Positions 46,346 to 58,000 of a DNA stretch of 64,000 nucleotides are shown in pieces (positions within the stretch are counted from its first letter, which is position 1; the number at the start of each line of letters is the position of its first letter). The position numbers and the translations under genes were made by a program. The stretch lies in the NCBI GenBank assembly GCA_963576475.1, contig OY754970.1, positions 39,255,447 to 39,319,446 of the forward strand, read 5' to 3'. The notes below the pieces were generated by a model. The model was not told where the DNA came from, did no database searches, and saw only the letters and a program-made list of their open reading frames with translations. The DNA comes from Molanna angustata (lineage: Eukaryota > Arthropoda > Insecta > Trichoptera > Molannidae).

Positions 46346-46550
46346 TATGGTGACGTCATGCGCTCTGATTGGTGTTTCACATAAAATGGCGGACAAACAT
46401 ATTTTGTATTTTTATTTTAATAATATTAATATTATTCGCTCTTTTAAAATGAAAATAAATATATTTTTTCAAATCTTTATAACATATTTTATCTAATAAA
46501 ATCATAATTTCAATGATTTTTTCTTACTGTCATCACGCCTATTGCGCAGG
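46346..46550 (+). repeat. Promoter-like duplicated module, copy 2
   Basis: TGACGTCATGCGCTCTGATT, GG (a perfect CRE-type TGACGTCA beside an inverted CCAAT box, ATTGG) and ATAAAATGGCGGAC (YY1-like) are followed by the same AT-rich body as copy 1. A third TGACGTCA with ATGGCGGC lies at 43918-43948, upstream of the THAP relic. The motif readings are by consensus only, and no transcript or gene is shown to use them. Confidence 0.65.
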
Positions 46551-47908
46551 TTGCAGGAAAGTGATAATATTAATAATAATAATTAAATTATCACGAAGTC
46601 TTTTTACAGAAGTACCGCAAAACGGTTTGATTTTTAAAAAGTGTGGCAGAACATCCCTTTGACGTCCGCACATCACTAACGCTACCAACATTGCAAAATC
46701 CAAAACAGTTGTCCCCACCTATGCTAACCATTCGGAATTATCTCCAGTGCCGTGGCTTGACGTATCGCGAATTCTCCTCGACATTCTTATTCTGTATTGA
46801 TTAAATATCATAATTATTAAACAACTAAAATGTAACCTTAATTGAAATAAATACTTGTCAGAGTGAGTACTATCTTTCATTATATAAATTGTCAGCTGCA
46901 CCAATATTTATTGTCTGTAGTATATCTAATATAGTGATATGTGTTTTGACAGTATTTTTGAACACGCAAATAATCTTATGATAAAATTCCTTAAAACTTA
47001 TTAATCACAACAATCTTATAAGTAATCAAAATCCGCATCTCCCTATAAAAGTTACAAAAAATGGACCGTGGAACTGCCAATACTTAACAATTATATTAAC
47101 GTTGTAAATTTAAAATTAAAAGTAACATTTCCAGGTCATGATAATTAAAGATATTCCAATAAGATCTCGAGGAAGATAATAGTTTTCATGGAGGGAAAAG
47201 CTGTTTAAAGTATTTCGGTCTATTTTTTGAGACTGCATAAAACTCTACAACTCTGGCCCTAAAACTTTGTTCACCATCATTTTTTTTTTTTGATCTTTTA
47301 TTTAGATATAATTCACACAGTTAAACAAACAAGACAAGAGGAAGGCACGCAGATTAACTATAAAAAAATACATTGAGATAGTAATACTTCTTGTTTGTGT
47401 GCTGTCTTCCAAGGACGATTGGTCGAGGAGATGTCCATCTTGTTTGCCACGACTCTGAATATTAAAAAAAATCTTGATTTTGCTAAGTCTGTTTTATTTT
47501 TCCACACTATTCTAAACGAGATATATGTATATTCTATCATAGACATGGTTATTTTGAATATCTACGTGTGTAGCGATATCACAAACGCTATGTTAAATAA
47601 GTAAGTAATTATCAATGTATGAAGATACAACAATATTACCAGCCTTTATCTTAATCAAACATTCTGCTGATATTTTAATGTATCCAAAAATAGCCGGAGG
47701 CGCTTATTCCCCGCAAAAACTGTCATTATATTCTCAAACTTGTTATTACTAAAGAGGCTATATATATAGTAAATTTTGAAAATATATGAAAATCTACCGG
47801 CTGAGTTTGTTTATGTTCTATTTTAATTACTTTTCTTGCTATTAAAAAAGAACTAAATTTGGTGTAGTACAATATTTTTTCGTATTTCATACATTAGAAG
47901 GTAATTTA
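46551..47908. other. Intergenic, nothing recognised
   Basis: Open frames at 46719-46904 and 47358-47604 have no motif. No repeat landmark shared with the rest of the window is seen. Confidence 0.4.
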
Positions 47909-48600
47909 GTGTGCATTTTTGTGTACATATGTATGTCCAAGGTATACAAGGGCCTTAGTAAATATACCTACGCTTAGTTTTGTGCATTTTTGTGTACCTA
48001 CATCTGTATGTCCAAGGCTATGTTCAGATTCAACGCTCGACGTCGGGCGTCGAATGTTCCTGAAGTTACAAATTATGGCGTTTTTCACACCAATCTTACC
48101 TGAACGCTTTCGAGCGGCGTTTCAATCTGAACGCTGCATCGGGTGTTTTGAATGTCAAATGTCATTTATCATACGTGTCTCTTTTTAGGTTATATTTTCA
48201 TCGAAAGACAACAATTGGACAGTGGTGTAAATAATGATCTCTGACTTTTATTGGAAATTGTTGAATGATATTTTTATAAGTTAACCTCTTTGTGAATGCA
48301 TATTTTCATCATAAATAATGTTAACTGACATATTTGATACCACAGAAACAAATAGAAGTCATCATTCCACAGATAAAATAGAAGTCAACAGATACTAGAG
48401 CGTTTTTCACCCGACAACTTTACCGAGCGTTTGGTGCGTACACGCGACATTCAATCTGAACGCCACAGAGTGTTTTTCGAGCGTCTGTTTCTGGTCATTA
48501 TGAACGGCTCTGAACGTTCACTAAATGCGGTCGGCGTTCGTTGTTAACTCAACCCAAGGTATACAAGGGCCTTAATAAATATACGCTTAGTTTTGAAGTA
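47909..48600. repeat. About 80-bp tandem duplication, second unit split by an insertion
   Basis: Unit 1 reads GTGCATTTTTGTGTACATAT, GTATGTCCAAGGTATACAAG, GGCCTTAGTAAATATACC, TACGCTTAGTTTTG. Unit 2 starts at about 47980 with GTGCATTTTTGTGTACC, reaches TGTATGTCCAAGG at 48017, and resumes at 48554 with CCAAGGTATACAAGGGCC to GCTTAGTTTTG. Removing 48018-48559 gives a second unit closely matching the first. Confidence 0.85.
48018..48553. mobile_element. 536-bp GC-rich insertion with CCAAGG target duplication
   Basis: The insertion is bounded by CCAAGG (48012-48017 and 48554-48559) and sits inside a duplicated host unit, so its limits are well defined. The termini are weakly inverted: CTATGTTCAGATTCAACGCT on the left, and GTTGAGTTAACAACGAACGC on the right after reverse complement. 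The interior repeats GCGTTTTTCACNC, GAGCG and TTTCAATCTGAACGC-type words (48079-48140 and 48401-48470). No protein is visible. It resembles a non-autonomous DNA transposon of uncertain superfamily. Confidence 0.7.
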
Positions 48601-48706
48601 AATTCTCGATATTCTTCATAATTCTTTATGAAAATTCTGATGGTGGCTACACTGAATCACTGACTGTACTTCACAAGATCATTTCATTAGTACTTCCTCC
48701 CTCGTT

Positions 48707-48831
48707 GTTAGGGCTACGGTGATTATAGATCCTGTAGCGGGATCAACAAAGTCACTATGTCAACCTCTCGTTAGGGCTACGGTGATTGAAGATCCTGTAG
48801 CGGGATTAACAAAGTCACTATGTCAACCTCT
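48707..48831. repeat. 63-bp tandem duplication
   Basis: GTTAGGGCTACGGTGATT begins both units (48707 and 48770), and each contains GATCCTGTAGCGGGAT and AAAGTCACTATGTCAACCTC. TCCTGTAGCGGACT at about 9135 on the same strand is a distant relative. Confidence 0.85.
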
Positions 48832-48954
48832 GGATTTATTACCCTCCGCAGTTCCCATTACAACGAGCTTTTCAATTTTATCAGGGGCACAATATGTCCA
48901 AAATATTGATAGATGATAAACCAACTTAACAAAACTAAATTTGGTGCTGTCGTT

Positions 48955-49095
48955 TGAAATTGAGCTCAAAACCCAGTTCAACTGAACTGCGGTTCAAATA
49001 TTTTTTATAAATAAGGTTTCAGTTGAACGTTCAAGGATTCGATTGAACCGTGATTCAACCATGATTCAAGGAATTTTTATATATTACACTGAGTT
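48955..49095. repeat. MITE-like repeat, inverted copy of 9491-9650
   Basis: GAGCTCAAAACCCAGTTCAA, ACTGCGGTTCAAATATTTTT, ATAAATAAGGTTTCAGTTGA, GATTCAACCATGATTCAAGG and TATATATTACACTG match the reverse complement of 9491-9640 in order. Confidence 0.65.
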
Positions 49096-49729
49096 TATAA
49101 ATCTTCACTAGAATAAATGGGAATGACAATTATTATATTATTGTATTTCGTTCAACATATTAATCAGCAGTCAAAATAGATATTTGTATGTTCGTGTGTT
49201 ATTCATAGCTTTCATGTAATACAGACCACTTGATGAAGTCTGTATCGGACGAAATAAATTATCTTTGAGCGTTAACTCTTGTTTGACTTTTACCACTTTA
49301 TATACTTAGATAGTTTAATATTCAAATGCCGCCTTTTAGATTGCAAAGTGAGATCCCAATGTATATTTTCAATTGTAATCGAATGGTTACTTTATTTGTC
49401 AATTTCTATTATTCACTTGAACTTTCTCGTTAGTCTTGAATACTCGGGTTTTTATAGTCGAACCATAATATATTTTATATTCGTTTGTAATGAATAGTTT
49501 CATGATTTCAAAAGTCCATTTGCATCGTCAATAAACCGTGAATTAAAGTTAAATTTGTTATTATATTCGCTTTACTTTCGCCGTTGTTTATAATAATAAT
49601 ATGTGGATATTTCTCTCGAAACCTTTTCAATATGCCATCGAAAGTCTTTCACTTTGTTACAATTGGAATGAGAAAGAGATTTGAGGCCCACACCTTAAGA
49701 TTTAAACTAATGGGTTGTGGCTAGCACTT

Positions 49730-50335
49730 AACTGTCCACCACAAATTTACTGTACACATTTTTATCTTTTTGAAAGGTTTTCAATTCTAAATGCATTTTT
49801 ACAAAGTTCATTTATTTCTTTTGTTGAAAAAATTGAAAAGCTCAATTTTCCAGATGGTTAAGAGTTTTTTTTAACATGTCTACGTAGGGGACAGCTATTA
49901 GGAATTGGGTCAATTTTACTCTTCCGAAGAAGCGCACTACGTAGCGTTGGGAGGGGGTTGCAATCTAGAAAAGAGTTTATTAATTCGGATTTTAAAAAGA
50001 CCCGGGTTGTAAGAAGGTGGAAACACAGAATTCGGAAGATCGTTCCACAGTTTTAACAGATAAAATGAAACAGAAAATGGAACTTAAGTTTACTGCAATT
50101 AACACAACATGATATCAATACGATAGTTATAGTTCAAAAGGATTACGACGAAACTCATCGTATTTTTTTATAATTATTTATAATCAAATAATGAAATATC
50201 ATCAAGTACTCTCGATCGAAAAGTTGAATTTAATATTATTGAACTCATAGTGCGCACTGTCTGCATATTATTTGTTAAGTAATTGATCTAAAAGACACTT
50301 TTATAAATTTGAAAACATGACTCTCCACTGCTATG
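49730..50335. repeat. Second copy of the CTCTCCAC-terminal repeat, with a LINE piece
   Basis: GGCTAGCACTTAACTGTCCA, AATGCATTTTTACAAAG, ACGACGAAACTCATCG, TGCGCACTGTCTGCATATTA and ACATGACTCTCCACTGC follow the order of the 18440-19330 repeat. A minus-strand LINE C-terminus (WNDLPNSVF type, 49915-50060) is inside, split by about 60 bp. Confidence 0.5.
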
Positions 50336-52204
50336 AAATAGCGAAGAATAAAAAATGTATTTTATACAATATAATATATATGCAGGCGGTGAAATTTCGA
50401 CTTACACCACCCAAACAAACGGATTTACTACGCAGTAAATTCTTTCATTTTATGCCGATGCTCTCTGTTTTATTGTTCTTTTCCGATAGATGCCATTACG
50501 GACCACTAGACCAATTACGGACACTCAGATGATTTAGTTTTTTTTTTATTTGATGTTGGTACTCTGCAAATTGTAGTTTTTCTTGGTTTAGATTCAGTTT
50601 GTATTGTGTGTGCCCTGAATATCGCACGCGAATCTGAAAGTAATTTGATAGTAATTTGGACTCTTGTCTTCTTTGATGTGTTAGCTTCTGCGATCAACTT
50701 ATGTGAATAATTTCATATTTCAACAGAATATTCTTTTGTTATTTATTTTTATTGCTTTTCTCTTTCCCAAAGTTATTATCATCAATTCGTTTTCTATTAA
50801 TCGTCATTTTGTTTTCTTTATTGAAATTATACTTGTGTATCTCTGTGCGAGACGTGTTTTACTTGAATTCAACATTGTCTATAAATTAAATATGTCACTT
50901 TACATTAAACTGGATTATTTTTTCTCTCGCGCCATTTTAACTTCTCGTGGTTTCTACCTCTCCATTTTAACGACATTTCTAGTGTATTTTATTTAGTTTA
51001 CTTTCTGCAAAAAAAAAAAAATATGAATGAAAATAATTGCATATTATCAGGTTGTGTCCCTCACTGAGATAGCATAGAGAGATTAACGCCACCCATTCAT
51101 AATCAGTAGGTATTGAATATTTTCTATTATTCATTCAGATATACCGTATACATATTATTTTATTGATATTTAATTGTGTTTTCAAGACTTGATATTGTAC
51201 TACTTATTCTCGTGAGATTTAAATTAAAATCCAGTTAGCGTTTCTTTTTTGAAGACTGTAATTTATTAAAATAAATAAATGGATTACTTAAGTAATACAT
51301 TTGGTGGGAGGTACCGCCTTTGAATAGTGCTTACACTCTTTTCTATTTTCGTAAGAGCCGGTTAGTCGAAAATACAACAGGCAAAATAATATCTCACAAA
51401 GTGCAGCAATGAGATTCACCATCTTTTTTGAATGTATTAACTTTTCAGTAGTCAAAATGTATGAAAGTAATAAATTTAATGAAAATGAAGTGTTTCCGTT
51501 TTTCAAGGCTTCATAAGCACCTACTGATTTGAATGAGAATCAACATTGTCAACAGGAAATATAAAGTATACCTTCAACTGAAGACTTTGTAACTGACTAT
51601 ATTCCGATTTGAAGAATTTAATCAAAACTAAGTGTCCTTCGCCATATTTTACGAGTACAACATATCTCTAATTTTGTAATTGATCGATTCGAAGGCCTTT
51701 ATAACATTTATTACTTAATGTGTAATAGTTTTTCAATGAAAAATTAATTACATTTCACAAATTAATAACAAATTCTTTGCATATGAATTATATTCGTACA
51801 ATTAATCGTTCATAGCAATCTTTATGGTTCAATATTCATACAGTTTTTAGTTAATATTGAATATTTCGCCACAGATCGGATTGTGAATTATAAACAAATC
51901 AATCCGTGGGAGAATTCACATACACAAAAGTGAAAACAATAACAGAAAAAGACATTGAAACAAAAAATGAGTAGTTTTTTTAGAAAACGGTTGTTAATTT
52001 AGTTTCTTAACAATATCGTCTATTTTTATGAGGTGAAAATTTTACTAAACAAAGCGCATACAAGAAAATTATTAGATTTCACACTTGGGTGTTGGGAAAG
52101 CAGAATATTAAGGTCGACGAAAAAATATATAAAAAAATAAATATATATTTCCTGATATACCAAATTTTTCATTTCTTTTTCATCTTCCTTCTATATAGAT
52201 CTGA
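50336..52204. other. Intergenic, nothing recognised
   Basis: The open frames at 50317-50532 and 50703-50996 are hydrophobic and AT-driven, without start or splice context. I call no gene. Confidence 0.4.
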
Positions 52205-52565
52205 AAGATCTGTTTTTGCCGCTGTGTTGTGTTTGTCTCCTGGGAGGTTGAATGCCAGTTGTATCTTTTCGATGGTATGCTTAGGAGTCCACTGCCTTCG
52301 GAGTTCCCACGAAGCACGATACGTGGAAGTCCAGCGTCATCTTTGCTGTCTATACCTCCTCACGATGTCTTCCGTACTGCACGTGTTCCGGATGTCCGTA
52401 TTTCTTATTCGGTCTCGAAGCGTGTTTCCGGTAATGCATCTTAGGGTCAGCATTTCCGAGGTCCTCTGTCGAGATTCCGTTCTGGAGGTATCCGCTCTAA
52501 CCTCAATCCCGTATGTAATTACTGGTCTTATGCATGGTATGTCGATTTCAAAACAATATCATTTT
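52205..52565 (-). pseudogene. LINE RT C-terminal domain fragment
   Basis: The minus strand reads RPVITYGIEVRADTSRTESR, QRTSEMLTLRCITGNTLRDR and IRNTDIRNTCSTEDIVRR, then QLAFNLPGDKH further on. The 'YG.E.W....E...L...E...LR.I.G.TLRDR.RN..IR' pattern is typical of an insect LINE's post-RT region. It lies just upstream, in the same orientation, of the WFGHMGRM tail at 52690-52987, so the two may derive from one element with its middle rearranged. Confidence 0.6.
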
Positions 52566-52689
52566 ATTACCCCGAATTTCCCGTTAGTATAATTATTTAT
52601 TTTACACTTAGATAGAAAATAATGCTCTATTACCAATTGTAAGTCTGCTTTTGATTTCTATAATGTAAAAATATATAAAATACCTATGT

Positions 52690-52987
52690 TTCTATATACA
52701 TACATACTATCACGCCATGTTCCTCACGGGGTAGGCAGAGAGAACCGAACGCCACTTATTTCTATCTAGACACATTCATCGCCTCATCGTCTTATACATG
52801 TTCGTCTTTTGTTCACGCTTCTACCATTTCCGTCTTTCAAAATACCGTTCACATGGACGTGCCATCCCATCCTTGGTCGGCCCCGACCTCTCTTTCCATT
52901 CCTGTCCGCAATGTATATTTTCTTCGTCAGGCGCTCCTCATTCATCCTCCCCATGTGACCAAACCATCTCAATGTGTTCACTTTCAT
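52690..52987 (-). pseudogene. WFGHMGRM-family LINE tail, minus strand
   Basis: The minus-strand frame 52987-52784 reads MKVNTLRWFGHMGRMNEERL, IYIADRNGKRGRGRPRMGWH, VHVNGILKDGN, and the 3' UTR ends in the ATAC/GTAT tail at about 52695-52710. It closely matches the + strand copy at 38436-38730. Confidence 0.75.
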
Positions 52988-53089
52988 TCTATTTTGTTTC
53001 TAAACCTTGTAGATTTTGAGTTATGGGCAGTAAATCTGAGAAAACGGGTATTACTAAAAAAAATATTACCAAAAAAGTACAAAAAATAA

Positions 53090-53768
53090 AATAATGTACC
53101 GGACTAATGTGTAGACAAATGTTAAAAGAATAATATATATTTTTATTGAAGACATAACATTTAAGAGTTCGGAGTTAAGAGTCTTAATGCTCAAAATAGG
53201 TAAGTAGGTACAACGTCCTACCAACCAAGTGGTCCAATTAACGACATCAAAGATCAAAGAGAGCCCTCACCGAGCGAGAAATGCACGAAATAACACTGTC
53301 GTGACATTACACGCCGGGCAATCCATGCACCTGAGCCAAGGGAAAGTGTTATCGCCATTCATCACGAGAGCCTTTCTTCACTGCCCGGCTATGTCTGTAT
53401 GTATGTTGGCTGCTGCAGGCTTGTTGTCTGTTGTCCACCTGGGCCCAGCAGGACGGTTCTGTTTATAACAGTGAAAGTGCCTCTACCCACGGGGCGATTG
53501 AGAACGAAAGTATCTTATACTTTATTGAATATGTCCATTCTCGATGTACGGGCACCTTAGGGCGAAAAGGGTCTGATTCAAAGTACATGCTACAAAAAAT
53601 AATTATAAGCCCCACATCAACACTGACTTACGCAGGGCCGAACGCAACTCTGTGTTTTGGTCAAAGGCTTTAAACCACATTTTTCCGAAATTGTTATATT
53701 GTTGTGAATCAATTTTGTGTGTCTTATACCTACACATTATGGCCAGTAGAATCAAGCCGCAAACACCC
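53090..53768. other. Moderate-GC segment of unknown nature
   Basis: Positions 53229-53660 are richer in GC, with open frames on the + strand (53229-53468, 53431-53673). I recognise no protein or repeat. It could be an old retroelement or a non-coding exon. Confidence 0.35.
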
Positions 53769-53779
53769 ATTTCCTACAT

Positions 53780-54055
53780 CTTCTTCTTCTTCTTTCCCCT
53801 TAGCGCTTTTGTCCCGTTTCTATCGGGTAACGCTTTGACCATGATCCTGGAATTGGCTAGTCTGGTAATTACATTGAAGCGACTGCCATCTGACCTTCGT
53901 AACCCTTAGAAAGGGGAACCAGACAAATTGGATCATGGCTACACATAGCTAGTGATATAAATCCGCACATAGATTTTTTGAAAATCCAGAAATGCGTGCC
54001 CCGCCCAGATTCGAGGCTATATACCTTACCGCTGGGCTATCACCGCTCTCCATCG
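53780..54055 (-). mobile_element. Complete tRNA-derived SINE (family B) with 11-bp target duplication
   Basis: ATTTCCTACAT occurs exactly at 53769-53779 and 54056-54066. On the minus strand the element starts GATGGAGAGCGGTGATAGCC, a tRNA-like head, continues through GCCTCGAATCTGGGCGGGGC (B-box-like) and GCATTTCTGGATTTTC, and ends with an AGAAGAAGAAG tail next to the duplication. The length of about 276 bp and the head-body-tail order fit a pol III SINE mobilised by a LINE. Confidence 0.85.
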
Positions 54056-54066
54056 ATTTCCTACAT

Positions 54067-54985
54067 AAATCGATTTTATTATTTTTAATTAGGGGTAAAT
54101 TAAGTCAAATGATGCAAACTTCATTGAAAAAAAGTGATTTACTAATGACTAAATTTGGAAAATGATTTAGTTAGGATATTAAAAACAAGAAAAATAAATT
54201 GTTGTAATTTTGAAATATATCGGTTTGTTCCTTGGAATATTTTTATAAATGTGGCATAGATCCTTTGATCAAAACATAGTATCTAATATAAAGGAGCAGA
54301 TACAAAAAAGGACACCAAAGATTCGTGAAACAATTCAAAAGAAAAATAGTCATTAGATAGATTGTAGATTGAAGAAAATGGGACAGGAGCTCAAGAAAAT
54401 AACTTTTTTTTTTTTTTAATTTTTTTAGCTTAAGTTTTTGATAGTTTTCTTGTCTCTTATCATATATCTGAAGATTTAATTAATTTATTAGAATGTCTTC
54501 ATGCCTCAGATAGTATGTTTTTTTATTGCTTGGCAAAAGGTATTTTTTTCCTCACAATTTTTTAATCTGGATTTTACTCACCAGTATTTGACACAGTACT
54601 TGTAACTTCCCGTGAAGCTATACGAAATAAAATATCTAAAATCTACAACGCTTCTTTTGATGTAGAACTTGTGAGTTAACCAGCGACAGTTTTGCAGGTG
54701 TGCATTACCTTTAAAAGGAAACACTGCACATGCGTGCATGCCCACACTCTAGTCTTGTCTCGCCTAAAAATACATTATATTCAGAATGGGTGGTGAACCT
54801 CATTGCTGAACTGTATGAGATGTTATCGTTGAAATACTTCTAAATATGATATTTTTCATCAACTTCATCTTAACGCATTTCTTTCTTCATTACAATGTTT
54901 TGATAAATTTGAATATTGCAAATCAATTGAAAATAGCTTCAATCGTTCACTACCAATTATTAATTCTCCTTTTTTTTTGTTTCAG
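54067..54985. other. Sequence upstream of the large exon (intron or promoter)
   Basis: AT-rich, with a poly-T run at 54405-54425 and a dispersed-repeat piece at about 54715-54775 shared with 29520-29600. The acceptor tract at 54969-54985 ends it. If the 54986 exon is internal, this is intron. Confidence 0.45.
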
Positions 54986-54997
54986 GTGTTAGACAAG

Positions 54998-55039
54998 ATG
55001 AACCTGAAAATTTACCATTATGAGAAACGCCAATCGTGA
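54998..55039 (+). promoter_or_regulatory. Overlapping upstream ORF of the large-exon gene
   Basis: ATG 54998 opens 13 codons (MNLKIYHYEKRQS) ending in TGA at 55037-55039, overlapping the main ATG at 55020 in another frame. If transcription includes this segment, it should lower initiation at the main start. The sequence is clear; its use is inference. Confidence 0.4.
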
Positions 55040-58000
55040 AAAAGCTCTCGAAAAAAATTTCAACCATCACCTCAAATCCTTTGTCAAATCGCCTTCACAG
55101 ACGTTAAACAAAGGAAGTATATTTTATAAACTAATTGATTTTGGTGTTGACAAGTCAGATACCAACCAAAATTTATGTGGTATCAATAAAGATGGCAAAA
55201 ATCAAACGCAAAGATTTAAAAAGAAAACTCTTTTAAAAGAAGAAAATGTTAAAAATGATTCAAAGACCTCATCGAATTCCGTGGAATCAAATGTACATTT
55301 AAAACTACAAGATCATGGAAGAAATAATATGAAGACTGATAGATTAGATGATTATCAAGCATCATTCCATTACTCGGAAAAAGTGAAGTCCATCATCGAT
55401 CAATCCAAAGTAAAAACCACTGCAAATGAACCTTTTACAGCTAAAAGAAGTAACTTGAATACTTTGAATTTGCTGGACAATATAAACAATGATCGTATTA
55501 ATAAAATGGAATGTAGTAGTGCTGATTCCAGAGTAACTGGTGGTGGGTGCTACAAAAATACTGAAAAATATATTTTAAATACCAACAATTCCTCAAATGT
55601 CCTTAACAATGATTGGATCAATAAAAAGGTCGCAAAAGAAACCAACGCCTCGCGCAAAGTTAGTTTCAAAGTAAGACATCCATCATCAGGTCATCGAAAG
55701 AATAACAGTGGAATTACCATAACAACCTTAACTGGCAGCAAAGTTACAGCTTTAACTCAAAAATTCAACAATTTGATCAAAGAAAATGATAGTATGCTCA
55801 AAGAACCTTGGTTTGCAAAAGTCGTTGATACGATTCAAAACAGTAGGCATAAAACTGATAGCAATAATTCTACTCCCACATCAACTTTACCTTCAGGTTT
55901 AAATGTAAAAATTATTACAAATAGCAAAGTACCACTTAAGCGAAAAATTAGTGTTAAAAGTAAATCAACCAGCAATACTTCTTTAGACAGAATCAGCAAG
56001 TCTGAATCTCCATCACAGATTAAAGTGACAAGAACAAAGTCTGACAGTGTAAATAAAAAGAAGAATAATGGAAAGAAAAAAGAGGTTTATAAAATGATTG
56101 ATTTTACACACGAAAAATTATATATCACCAACAGAAATGATAAGACCAATGAATTAACAGAATTGTATGAAGCTAAAAAAATTAAAAGTAATGTGAAAAG
56201 AAAGCCAAGTTTTAAGACATCTCCGACAAGACATTCTGTAGATGTGAAAGCAGCCATCAAACAATTTGAGATGCGAAAATCAACAATCACTCCAAGTTCC
56301 ATTGAAACTCCTGTGCAGATGATTGAAAAAAATGTAGATGTCAAAGGCAATGCAAAATTACGGGATAAAAAATCTTTACAATCATCATTAAATAAGGACG
56401 ACGATTTTGTTGCAAAACCCAAAGTTCCTGAAAAGAAAATGCATGTCTCAAAAACAAAAAATATTGTTGTAAAAGATGGAATACCAAAAATCAAACTTTT
56501 TCAAAAGGCAGTGTCAATTGAACATGATATTGGAAAAGATGGCATGACAAATTTAGAAAGAATCGATTCAAAAGAAAAAATAAAATCATCTACTGAATCT
56601 CTTCAGAGTCTAAATGCATCATCAAAAAAGGAATTCATTTACGACAAAATTAATTTTAGACACAGCTTTGAAAATAAACTAAAACTTCCTTTAAATGTAT
56701 CTGATGGAAGTATTGATTTAGATTTAAAGGTGAATCCATTAAATCAAGAAAAATCGCCAAATTTAGATTTAGGGGTAAATCCATCACATAAAGGGACTTC
56801 CCCAGATTTAGATTTAGGGGTTAATTTATTACAAAAAGGGACTTCTCCAGATTTAGATATTGAGGTATATCCATCATATAAAGAAACTTCCTCAGATTTA
56901 GAGTTAGGTGTAGATCCATCACATAAAAGAACATCCATAGATTTCGACAAAGACAGTTCAGTGACAGATAAAAATCCTGAAATTTTATCATCTTTGACTG
57001 ACGATGAAAAACTGTATCAAGAAGTCAGTGCTAGGATAAAACCAAATGATTCATTTCTATGGCGCAGTAATTCCAAAAATGAACTCATTACTTATAAAGA
57101 TTATGAAATTAGATGTATAGATTTAAAAGAAGAAACCGAAAATGTATATGATTTCGTAGGTTTACCTGTGAAAATTCCAGATTCTGAAAATAAAGAAGAA
57201 AAATCTTTAGAAGAACAAATTGTGTGCCCTGAGTTTGAGGCATTTATTAAAAAAGCCGATGAGCTATTGGACATAAAAAAACGAGAAATCGCTGAGGATT
57301 TGAAAAAAGAAAAAGACGTTTTTCCTTCTCCAGAAATTTGTAATGAAGCAGTTAATTTGTACGTCAGAAAAGATAGTGAAGATTCTGATCTAGATGTTAT
57401 TGAAGCTATAAACATACAAACTGTTAATCATATGGAGAAGATTAAGCCTATGTTGATTGACGAAGGTTATGAACCATTTGATTTATATACAAACAAATTA
57501 ATTCTCGATATACCAAAACCGATCCCCGAAGTGACACAAAAAAATAAGTACAACAATAAAAGCAATTGTCCTTTACCAGAAGTTCCTCAACAGGATAATG
57601 ACCATCTGTATCAGTGTTTATTTGAGTCAACATCGCACTATGAAAAAGACAATGTCAGCGTCCATACTTATGAATACTGCCAGTGTAAAGTAGAAGATAC
57701 CAAAAAAACTGCCAGCGAAATAGATGGGGGATATGAATATTGTAAGGCTCCAAAAGAAAACACTACCTTTTCTGCCAAAGATGCCAGTCTCATCAACAAT
57801 CAAGAACATCAAAGAGACGGGTATTCCTCTCCAAAGAATGATCTCTACGAATGTTTGCCTCCAAAGTCTCTTAACGAATCAATATATGAAAGTATTCCAC
57901 CGAAATCTCTCATTGAATCCTTACACAACACTCACTTCAATAGCAACATTGGAAACTATGGTGAAAATGGTATTAATTATGATGAGTGTTCGTGTGATGA

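Noticed and set aside
50317..50996. Hydrophobic frames as membrane protein exons
   Set aside because: The composition follows from T-rich DNA and there are no supporting splice or start signals.
52089..52592. 167-residue + strand open frame
   Set aside because: It is the antisense of a clear minus-strand LINE RT C-terminus.
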